The position numbers and the translations under genes are program-made. Positions 17,291 to 24,018 of a DNA stretch of 64,000 nucleotides are shown in pieces. Below the pieces are notes generated by a model. The model was not told the origin of the DNA. It saw only the letters and a list, made by a program, of their open reading frames with translations, and did not search any database. This DNA comes from Saccharopolyspora soli (GTDB lineage: Bacteria; Actinomycetota; Actinomycetes; Mycobacteriales; Pseudonocardiaceae): assembly GCF_022678645.1 (NCBI RefSeq), contig NZ_JALBWV010000017.1, forward strand, positions 62,001 through 126,000. The letters are read 5' to 3'. Each line of letters starts with the position of its first letter. Position 1 is the first letter of the stretch.

Positions 17291-18654
17291 TCAGTCGATC
17301 CAATCGGTTTCGAAGGGAGTTCGGCCGCGCGGGCGTCCTCGGCTGCTTCGGGGAACATGTCGACGTCGCGCGTCTCGGGTCCGAGCCAAACGGAGACGGT
17401 CGTGATGACCGCCAGCCCGGCGATGTAGACGACGACCCAGTGCGGCGACCCGCCGCCCAGCGCGAGCAGCGAGGCCGAGATCAACGGCGCGAGCCCACCG
17501 GAGAGCGGCGCCATGCCTTCCCTGGCGAGCGCGAACCCGCTGTAGCGCACGGCCGACGGGAACATCTCGGCGAACCACCCGGCCTGGGCCGCGGTCATCA
17601 TGGTCTTCGCCACCCCGGACGCGAAGATGATCGACAGCCAGATCCACAAGGTGCTCCCGGTGTCGAGCAGCAGGAAGAACGGGTAGGCGAACAGCGCCGA
17701 GAGAACCGCGCCGAGGATGTAGACCGGTCGGCGCCCGATGCGGTCGGACAGCGCCGCGAACGCCGGGATGGTGACGAACTGGATCGCCGAGGCGACGAGC
17801 AGACCGGTCAGCACCATCTGCTCCGGCAACCCCAACTCGTCGGTGACGTAGACGATGACCAGCGACTCGAAGATGTAGGCCAGCGACTTGTCGCCCATCT
17901 GCGCGCCCCAGGCGCACAGCAGGTTCCGCCAGGACCGCCGGAACACCTGGACGATCGGACGCTTCGCCTGCTGACCGGCCTGCTTGATCTCCTGGAAGAC
18001 CGGGGTCTCGTGCAGCCGGAGGCGCATGACGAGTCCGATCGCGACACCGACGATGCTGAGCAGGAACGGGATTCGCCAGCCCCAGCTGAGGAATTCCTCC
18101 TCCGGCAGCCCCGACATCAACGCGTAGACGCCGTTGGCCATGATCAGCCCGGCCGCGACGCCGGTGTAGGGGAGTGCCGAGTAGAACCCGCGGCGCCGCA
18201 CCGGCGCGGTCTCGGCCAACATCAGCACCGCGCCGCCGTATTCGGCCCCGGCGCCGAATCCCTGTGCGGCGCGCAGCAAGGTGAGCAGCACCGCGCCCCA
18301 GATCCCGACCGAGGCGTAGGTCGGCAGCAGCCCGATCAGGGTGGACGCCACGCCCATCATGATCAGCGTGATGACCAGGACGTTCTTCCGGCCGATCCGG
18401 TCGCCGAAGTGGCCGAAGAACGCCCCGCCGAGGGGACGCACGAAGAACCCGATGGCGAAGGTGGCGAACGCGCTGATCGTCCCGGTCGTCTCGTCGAACT
18501 GCGGGAAGAACAGCTGCCCGAAGACGACCGACGACGAGATCGCGAACAGGTAGAAGTCGTACCACTCGACCGCCGTGCCGATGACGCTCGACACCAGCAC
18601 CCTGCGCAGTTCCGATCGGCTCAGCTCCCGCGGAGCGGCCGACGCCGCGCTCAC
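17287..18654 (-). CDS. MHS-family MFS permease
   Basis: 455 residues from GTG 18654, whose GTGA overlaps the upstream stop. The frame is open into the upstream gene, which is a reading artefact. The helix-1 motif TAVEWYDFYLFA is the hallmark of metabolite:H+ symporters (shikimate, alpha-ketoglutarate, proline/betaine types). Also present: GHFGDRIGRKNVLVIT in loop 2-3, RAAQGFGAGAEYGGA in helix 4, and WGWRIPFLLS before helix 6. It is sandwiched between the two enolase-superfamily genes and overlaps both, so it surely imports their acid substrate. Confidence 0.92.
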   Translation of the reverse strand: MSAASAAPRELSRSELRRVLVSSVIGTAVEWYDFYLFAISSSVVFGQLFFPQFDETTGTISAFATFAIGFFVRPLGGAFFGHFGDRIGRKNVLVITLIMMGVASTLIGLLPTYASVGIWGAVLLTLLRAAQGFGAGAEYGGAVLMLAETAPVRRRGFYSALPYTGVAAGLIMANGVYALMSGLPEEEFLSWGWRIPFLLSIVGVAIGLVMRLRLHETPVFQEIKQAGQQAKRPIVQVFRRSWRNLLCAWGAQMGDKSLAYIFESLVIVYVTDELGLPEQMVLTGLLVASAIQFVTIPAFAALSDRIGRRPVYILGAVLSALFAYPFFLLLDTGSTLWIWLSIIFASGVAKTMMTAAQAGWFAEMFPSAVRYSGFALAREGMAPLSGGLAPLISASLLALGGGSPHWVVVYIAGLAVITTVSVWLGPETRDVDMFPEAAEDARAAELPSKPIGSTE

Positions 18655-19787
18655 CGCGGACCCTCCGCGATGAGCCCGTTCTCGTCGTAGACCACGGCGT
18701 ACTTCCGGATGAAGTCCTCGTCGAGTTCCCAACCCAGCCCCGGTCGGTCGCCGAGGGTGATCGTGCCGCCTGCCAGGTCCGGCTTGTTGGCGATCAGCCC
18801 GTGCCAGATCGGATCGCGGTCGACGTGCATGGTGTCGGCGAAGGTGCCGTTCGGGATCGCCGCGAGCAGGTGGGCGCCGATGTGCGCTTCCTCGTGGTGG
18901 CTCATGGTCACGTCGAAGGTCAGGGCCATCGCCGCGACGCGCAGCCATTCGGTCGGCCCGCCGGACCAGGAACCGTCGAAATTGCAGAAGTCGATCGCCC
19001 CGGCGACCATCAGGTCCCGGCAGCCACCGGCGGAGAACTCGCTCTGCCCCGCGCAGATCCGCGCACCCGACCGGTAGCGGACGTCCCGCATCCCGCGGTG
19101 GTCGTTGTCCCACCGCACGGGCTCCTCGAAGTAGAACAGGTCGTGGTCGGCGACCAACCGGGCGAACCGGACCGCCTGCTCCGGGTTCCAACCCTGGTTG
19201 GCGTCGGCGATCAGCACGAAGTCGTCGCCGACCGCCTTGCGCGCGGCGATGAACCGCTCGGCGTCCTCCTCTGGGGTCAGGCCGCCGACCTTGAACTTCA
19301 TGCCGTGCACACCAGCGTCCTCGGCCCGCCGCAGCTCCGCCTCGATGCCGCCCGGCTCGTCGTAGTACCCGCCGGTCCAGATCATCGGGATCTCGTTGCG
19401 GAATCCGCCCCAGACCTGCCACAGCGGTTGCCCGTAGCACTTCCCGATCGCGTCCCACACGGCGGTGTCCACGCACGCCTGGGCGACCAGGCCGATCCGC
19501 CGGTCGCGGAGGATGTTGAAGGTCACCGGGCGCATCAGCTGCCAAACCCGCTGCACCTGCAACGCGTTCTCGCCCTCGACCTTCGGGAAGATCTCGTCGT
19601 GGATGACCCGCTCGATGGCGGCGTTGGTGTCGTCCTCGTCTCCGACGAACGCCTCACCCACGATGCCGTTGCTCATGTGGACCCGGGTGACGATCGTCGA
19701 CCGGTGGGTCATCCAGTAGTAGCTGCCCCGGTAAACGCGCCCCAGCGGCACTCGCAGCGGAATGGTCTCGATTCGTTCGATCCGCAT
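18651..19787 (-). CDS. Mandelate racemase/muconate lactonizing enzyme family protein (enolase superfamily), paralogue B
   Basis: 378 residues from ATG 19787 (GTG 19811 is in frame upstream). Key residues are Lys164-x-Lys166 (KFKVG), Asp195 (DANQG), Glu221 (FEEPV), Gln248 in place of the third Glu ligand (AGQSE), Asp271 (CNFDGSWSGG) and His298 (SHHEE). It shares long identical blocks with paralogue A, such as PVTF-x-ILRDRRIGLVA and the C-terminal DRDP region, so the two arose by duplication. It is the first gene of the operon and begins about 40 bases after a LacI-type operator. The pair may act on two epimers or on successive sugar acids; that is inference. Confidence 0.88.
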   Translation of the reverse strand: MRIERIETIPLRVPLGRVYRGSYYWMTHRSTIVTRVHMSNGIVGEAFVGDEDDTNAAIERVIHDEIFPKVEGENALQVQRVWQLMRPVTFNILRDRRIGLVAQACVDTAVWDAIGKCYGQPLWQVWGGFRNEIPMIWTGGYYDEPGGIEAELRRAEDAGVHGMKFKVGGLTPEEDAERFIAARKAVGDDFVLIADANQGWNPEQAVRFARLVADHDLFYFEEPVRWDNDHRGMRDVRYRSGARICAGQSEFSAGGCRDLMVAGAIDFCNFDGSWSGGPTEWLRVAAMALTFDVTMSHHEEAHIGAHLLAAIPNGTFADTMHVDRDPIWHGLIANKPDLAGGTITLGDRPGLGWELDEDFIRKYAVVYDENGLIAEGPR

Positions 19788-19828
19788 CGTCGACCTGCTC
19801 GATTCCTGCACGACCAGCTCCCTTGCTG

Positions 19829-19860
19829 TCCTGGAATCGTTCCTGGAAACGATTCCAGGA
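19829..19860. promoter_or_regulatory. LacI-type operator in front of the enolase-superfamily operon
   Basis: A 13-base perfect inverted repeat: TCCTGGAATCGTT at 19829-19841 and AACGATTCCAGGA at 19848-19860, spacer 6. Within it, TGGAAACGATTCCA (19844-19857) has the central CG and symmetric TGGAA/TTCCA arms expected for LacI-family proteins. It sits 42 bases upstream of the first gene, and a LacI gene ends the cluster. Confidence 0.8.
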
Positions 19861-20038
19861 AGTTACGCGGCCAGCTCGGAGTTGTCAACGAACGGTTTCC
19901 TGTCGACTCCGCCCAGTTATGACTGCCAGCCGCTGTTCCGACAGGACATCTGTCCACAGTGGTCATAGGCAGGCGGCGCCGCCGTCGCGTCGCACTGTCC
20001 ACAGTGGTGTCATCGAGTCGGAACTCGGCAGCGGTGGT

Positions 20039-20644
20039 TCAGCAGGAGCCGTCGGCGACGGTGGCCGTGAGCGCGTACCAGTAGCTCGGCGGCAGATAGG
20101 TCGATGGGTACGCCTCGCCGATGTTGGTGGCGCTGACCGTCATGCAGACGGCGGGGGCGTCCTCGGCGCTGATCGTGTAGTGCTCCACGGTCACCTGGCC
20201 CTCCTGCTCCACGGTGTCCTCCGGCGGGGGATCCTCGGCCTGCGAAACCGTGAACAGCCCGTTGTCACCGCCCGCGTCGGTGTCGCGCAGCTTGTCCTGG
20301 AGGTAGGCCGCGAAGTTGTGGTCCGTCGGGTCCCGGAGGATGCCGTCGGAGTCGTCGGGCAGCCGCGAAGCGACTTCCTCGGCGGCTTCCTTGATCTCCC
20401 CGCCGCTCAGCGATAGGTCGTCGGCGGTGCTGTAGAGCTGGAAGCCCCCGAAAGCCAAGCCCGCCGCGCCGATGAACCACACCACCCGCTGCACCGCGAA
20501 CGCCGCATCCGAGGGTTCGTTGGCCTCCGGGTTCGCGTACCACATCGCTTGGAAGCGCCACCACAACTTGCGTTGGTCCTGGAACCCGAGCACCACGAGC
20601 ACCAGGGCGGCGAGCAGAGCGAGGACCGCGAAGGCCATGAACAT
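20039..20644 (-). CDS. Membrane-anchored protein with two N-terminal helices (DUF6199-like), function unknown
   Basis: 201 residues from ATG 20644 (GAAGGAAG upstream; the frame extends to 20707). Hydrophobic helix 1 is at about 3-21 and helix 2 at about 52-70. Between them lies LWWRFQAMWYANPEANEPSD, a pattern I associate with small actinobacterial DUF6199 proteins. The C-terminal 125 residues are acidic and probably extracytoplasmic, with two cysteines (APAVCMTV and the final residue) that could pair. It stands alone between the enolase operon and the glycosidase gene. No activity can be assigned. Confidence 0.7.
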   Translation of the reverse strand: MFMAFAVLALLAALVLVVLGFQDQRKLWWRFQAMWYANPEANEPSDAAFAVQRVVWFIGAAGLAFGGFQLYSTADDLSLSGGEIKEAAEEVASRLPDDSDGILRDPTDHNFAAYLQDKLRDTDAGGDNGLFTVSQAEDPPPEDTVEQEGQVTVEHYTISAEDAPAVCMTVSATNIGEAYPSTYLPPSYWYALTATVADGSC

Positions 20645-20777
20645 GCCGAAGGCTTCCTTCGTCGATGTGCGCAACGGTGCGCCACCGACCACCAATCGAT
20701 GGCGCACTGGCTGGGACGTGCCCTGAGCGGACTCGGTTCCCGCTGGTGGCGTCGGACTTCACCTGCATCCGCGAGGA

Positions 20778-22241
20778 TCATCGGTGCTGTCCCGGCGTGA
20801 TGAAGACGGGTGTGACGGACAGGGGAAGGTGGAGGCGGCCGTCCGCGACCTCGACCCGGACCGCGCCGCCGAAGGCGTCGACGGCGCACGCGGTGGGGTG
20901 CGGCCACGGCCGGTCGAACGGGATCGCGGGTTGGTCCTCGGCGTCGAAGTCGTCGCATCGCCGCCAGGCGACCAGCAGCGGTTCGTCGCACGTGCGATGC
21001 ACCTCGTAGAGGTGGATTTCAGGGCGCTCGACGAGCTCGATCCGGCGTACTTCGCGCACTCCGTCTAGATACCTGGACAGCAGCTCGCAGGTGTCGGCGG
21101 TTGGCTGGTGGCGGGCACCGTCGAAGTCCATGAGCGCGAACGAGCCGAACATGAGAGCCCGGACGGTGTGCGGGTTGTCCTGGTTGGGGGATTCGGGCGC
21201 TAGTTGGAAACACGCTGTTCGGCGGACACCGCCTGCCAGCAGGAGCAGGGTGCGGGTCACGATGTCCCGGCTGGTGAGGCGGCGACGCTTGGCCGCCAGG
21301 TCGGGTGAGCAGCCGGTCATGAACATCCGCAGCGTCGCCGGAAGGGTTTCCAGCCGCTCGTAGAGCGCGGCCACGGCGGGCTCGGACTCGCTCTCCTGCG
21401 GTCCTCCGTCGGGGATCGAGGTCTCGCCGAGGAACTGCTGGCGATGCGCGGCGAGCACCGGTCCGAGGTGCGTCAGGTTCTGCCGGAAGCTGGTCGGCAT
21501 CGGGCCGTTGAACTCCGTGGCGGCGATCGGCTTGTCGTAGCCATGCTTCGCCATCTGCCGTTGGCACGCCTGGATCATGGCGGGGATCTGGTACGGGTCG
21601 CCGTAGGGATGGATGTCGAAGACGTCGAAGTCCGGACCGCCGTCGCGGAGGATCCGGTCGAAGTAGTCGATCCACAGCGCGTTGCCGCTCGGGTCGTCGG
21701 CGATCATGGCGGCAGGTACCGCGCCGCCGAGCGCGACGAGCGCACCCGGATCGGCTTGCTTGACCGCCTCGTGGAAGACGTGCAGGTGGGCGAGGTACTC
21801 CTCGGGCGTGCCGGACCACAGCATGGGGATGCAGGGTTCGATCTCGCACTGCCAGAACCGAATCCGTCCTCGACCGCGTCGCACCAACTCGTTGATGAAG
21901 CTGCGGTAGCGGTCGAGGTCCTCGGCTGGCGACGCAGGCAGGAACCACGTTGGTCGCTTGATGGCCCACGGCGAGCTGGCGACCACGGTGACCCATGCTT
22001 CGTCGCCGTCCTGGAGTTGATCGAAGAAGGTGTCGGCCACCGTCCAGTCGAACCTGCCCCGTTCGGGTTCGACCTGCGACCAGCAGAGGTTCACGCGCAC
22101 GAACCGACCGCCCAACGCGCGTACCTGGGGCATGAACTGCTCGGCGTCGCCGAACAGGCCGTACGTGGCACCTCGGTTGATCCCCGTGCGGATGTCGGGG
22201 AGCGGCCGCGGATCGTTGGCGGTGGGGGAAAGCTTCGTCAT
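20778..22241 (-). CDS. Glycoside hydrolase-like protein, clan GH-A barrel (GH39/GH5-like)
   Basis: 487 residues from ATG 22241 (GTG 22250 also possible). A TIM-barrel glycosidase layout is readable: FVRVNLCWSQVEPERGRFDW near residues 50-68 is the strand-2 motif, IRFWQCEIEP carries the candidate acid/base Glu at the end of strand 4, DIHPYGDPY follows strand 6, and ATEFNG supplies the candidate nucleophile Glu at strand 7. The C-terminal 90 residues look like a small beta domain. There is no signal peptide, so it is cytoplasmic or exported otherwise. It is divergent from a TetR gene, probably its regulator. Substrate unknown. Confidence 0.78.
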   Translation of the reverse strand: MTKLSPTANDPRPLPDIRTGINRGATYGLFGDAEQFMPQVRALGGRFVRVNLCWSQVEPERGRFDWTVADTFFDQLQDGDEAWVTVVASSPWAIKRPTWFLPASPAEDLDRYRSFINELVRRGRGRIRFWQCEIEPCIPMLWSGTPEEYLAHLHVFHEAVKQADPGALVALGGAVPAAMIADDPSGNALWIDYFDRILRDGGPDFDVFDIHPYGDPYQIPAMIQACQRQMAKHGYDKPIAATEFNGPMPTSFRQNLTHLGPVLAAHRQQFLGETSIPDGGPQESESEPAVAALYERLETLPATLRMFMTGCSPDLAAKRRRLTSRDIVTRTLLLLAGGVRRTACFQLAPESPNQDNPHTVRALMFGSFALMDFDGARHQPTADTCELLSRYLDGVREVRRIELVERPEIHLYEVHRTCDEPLLVAWRRCDDFDAEDQPAIPFDRPWPHPTACAVDAFGGAVRVEVADGRLHLPLSVTPVFITPGQHR

Positions 22242-22268
22242 GGCATACACTGCCTAAATCGTTCGTGA

Positions 22269-22304
22269 GGACATCATGTCCCTTATTTGGGTACGATGAG
22301 TACC
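22269..22304. promoter_or_regulatory. Two palindromes in the glycosidase/TetR divergent promoter
   Basis: GGACAT-C-ATGTCC (22269-22281) and GGTAC-GATGA-GTACC (22290-22304) are both perfect inverted repeats between the divergent starts. Either could be the operator of the adjacent TetR protein; the first has the compact symmetry typical of that family. Confidence 0.55.
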
Positions 22305-22377
22305 GTAAGGCGCGGAGCTGGCGAAGCGCAACAAGGGACGGTTGAGAGCGCAAGACCGCGATCGGAGGAGGCTGGGC

Positions 22378-22998
22378 GTGCCGCCAGAGCGAAAGGCGTC
22401 GAAGGCCGCGGCGGAACCGGACAAGCGTTCCCGGCGGCGCGGCGCGGAGTTGGAGAACGCGATCTTGCAGGCGGCGTTCGACGAGGTGGCCGAGGGCGGC
22501 TACGCCCGGCTCACCATGGACGGGGTCGCACAGCGCGCGGGCACCAACAAGACGGCGATCTACCGGCGCTGGCCGAACCGCGCCGCGCTCGCCCTGGCCG
22601 CGCATCGCCAGTTCGTGGCACAAGCGGCCACCCCGCCGGACACGGGTGAGCTGCGCTCCGACGTCCTCGCGCTGCTGCGCGGCGTGGTCGCCCGCATGGC
22701 GTCATCGGTGGGCGGTGAGATCCTCCGCGGCGCCATGTCCGAGCTGCACCAGCAGCCCGAGCTCATCCGCGAACTGCGCGAAATACTGGCTGACGAACCC
22801 GGCACCATGATGACCATCCTGACCAGGGCGGTGGCGCGCGGCGAAGCCCGACCCGCGGCGCTGACGCCGCGGGTGGCGGCCGTGCCCGTCGTGCTGCTGC
22901 GCCACGAGTACCAGATCAGCGGCCCGGTGCTGGAGATCCCGGACGAGACGGTCGTCGAAATCGTCGACCAGGTCTTCCTGCCAATGGTCCGGACGTGA
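22378..22998 (+). CDS. TetR-family transcriptional regulator
   Basis: 206 residues from GTG 22378, chosen because GGAGGAG ends 7 bases upstream; ATG-like starts further up are less likely. The HTH is ARLTMDGVAQRAGTNKTAIYRRWPNRAALAL, i.e. the TetR_N pattern with the YRRW recognition helix end. The C-terminal domain (90-200) includes ILRGAMSELHQQPELIRELR, as in TetR_C_11/C_33 type sensors of actinomycetes. It is divergent from the glycosidase gene, with two palindromes between. Ligand unknown. Confidence 0.9.
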   Translation: MPPERKASKAAAEPDKRSRRRGAELENAILQAAFDEVAEGGYARLTMDGVAQRAGTNKTAIYRRWPNRAALALAAHRQFVAQAATPPDTGELRSDVLALLRGVVARMASSVGGEILRGAMSELHQQPELIRELREILADEPGTMMTILTRAVARGEARPAALTPRVAAVPVVLLRHEYQISGPVLEIPDETVVEIVDQVFLPMVRT

Positions 22999-23081
22999 GC
23001 GACCCTTGTTCCAGTGTGGACGTTCAACTCCGCGGCGGTCGGCGGAGCTGATCGGTCCACCTCGATCCTGTCCCCGGCTTG

Positions 23082-23198
23082 GTGTCGCGGGACCGCACCG
23101 GCTCTTGGCACGCGGCGGGTGTCCTCGATAACGTGTTGATCTTCGCCGGGCTCGTCCTGCTGCTGTTCGTGCGGGAACGCCAGGCGACCCAGGTGTGA
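23082..23198 (+). pseudogene. Possible relic of a membrane-protein C-terminus
   Basis: A 38-residue reading frame from GTG 23082 contains one hydrophobic helix (DNVLIFAGLVLLLFVRERQ) followed by a short polar tail, as in the last helix of transporters. There is no Shine-Dalgarno and the frame is closed just upstream, so a real small membrane protein is possible but a decayed remnant is likelier. Low confidence. Confidence 0.25.
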
Positions 23199-23278
23199 CC
23201 GCGTGCGATCACCCCGGTCGGGCGCGACGATGTGCCGGTCGGGGTCGAGGCTCAGCCGCCGGACAAAGGAGTACGAGC

Positions 23279-23965
23279 GTGACGAATCCGCACCAGAACG
23301 TCAGCTTCGCCAGCAATGGGCGCACCGCGCACGGATATCTGGCGACCCCGTCCGGTTCGGGGCCTGGGGTGGTGGTGATCCAGGAGTGGTGGGGGTTGAC
23401 CGACCACGTCGCCGATGTCACCAACCGGCTGGCAGCCGAAGGGTTCGTCGCGCTGGCCCCCGATCTCTACGGCGGGCACACCACGCACGACGCCAAGGAA
23501 GCCGCCCGGCTGATGCAACAACTACCGGTGGACCAGGCGGCCCGCGACCTCTCCGGTGCGATCGACCACCTGCTGGGCCACGAATCCGTGACGAGTTCGT
23601 CGGTCGGCGTGGTCGGGTTCTGCATGGGTGGCGGGTTCGCGATCGTGCTCGCCGCGCAGCAGGGCGACCGGGTCGGTGCGGTGGTGCCGTTCTACGGCAC
23701 GCCGTCGGTGACCGACACGGACTTCTCCGGCCTGACCGCGCCGATGCTGTGCCACTTCGCGGAATACGACCGGACCATCAGCATGGAGACGGTGGCCGAA
23801 CTGCGCGACAAGATCCAGGAGCAGTCGAAGGTCCGCCCGCAGGTCCACGTCTACCCGGCCGGGCACGCGTTCTTCAACGACCAGAACCCGGCGGCCTACC
23901 ACGAGGACTCGGCCCGAACGGCGTGGCCCCGAACCCTCGACTTCTTCCGCCGCCACCTGACCTGA
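23279..23965 (+). CDS. Dienelactone hydrolase family protein
   Basis: 228 residues from GTG 23279, with AAGGAG 7 bases upstream. The family triad is visible: Cys115 in GFCMGGG, Asp164 in FAEYDRTIS, His196 in PAGHAFFN; Glu36 of IQEWWGL is the residue that controls the cysteine in dienelactone hydrolase. Such enzymes open dienelactone in the chlorocatechol branch of the beta-ketoadipate pathway, but many paralogues serve other lactones or esters. It stands alone after the TetR gene and ends 5 bases before a large palindrome. Specific substrate not inferred. Confidence 0.9.
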   Translation: MTNPHQNVSFASNGRTAHGYLATPSGSGPGVVVIQEWWGLTDHVADVTNRLAAEGFVALAPDLYGGHTTHDAKEAARLMQQLPVDQAARDLSGAIDHLLGHESVTSSSVGVVGFCMGGGFAIVLAAQQGDRVGAVVPFYGTPSVTDTDFSGLTAPMLCHFAEYDRTISMETVAELRDKIQEQSKVRPQVHVYPAGHAFFNDQNPAAYHEDSARTAWPRTLDFFRRHLT

Positions 23966-23970
23966 CCACC

Positions 23971-24018
23971 GGTCGTGAGTGCGCAACCGGGTTCTGGACC
24001 GGTTGCGCGCTCACGACC
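23971..24018. repeat. TCGTGAGTG-family palindrome (copy 1), bidirectional terminator
   Basis: Left arm GGTCGTGAGTGCGCAACCGG (23971-23990), loop of 8, right arm 23999-24018. The 20-base arms pair throughout apart from one G/T position. It lies between two convergent genes and contains the TGA of the NTPase gene (24011-24013). Confidence 0.8.

Noticed and set aside
14997..17303. A 768-codon open frame that would fuse a LacI protein to an upstream sequence
   Set aside because: The upstream half is low-complexity Arg/Gly/Asp-rich sequence antisense-like to codon bias and overlaps the enolase-superfamily gene in another frame. LacI homology begins at 16010-16034.
17287..19545. A 752-codon open frame extending the MHS permease upstream
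   Set aside because: The extension overlaps paralogue B in another frame and shows no family homology. GTG 18654 with a GTGA overlap is the natural start.
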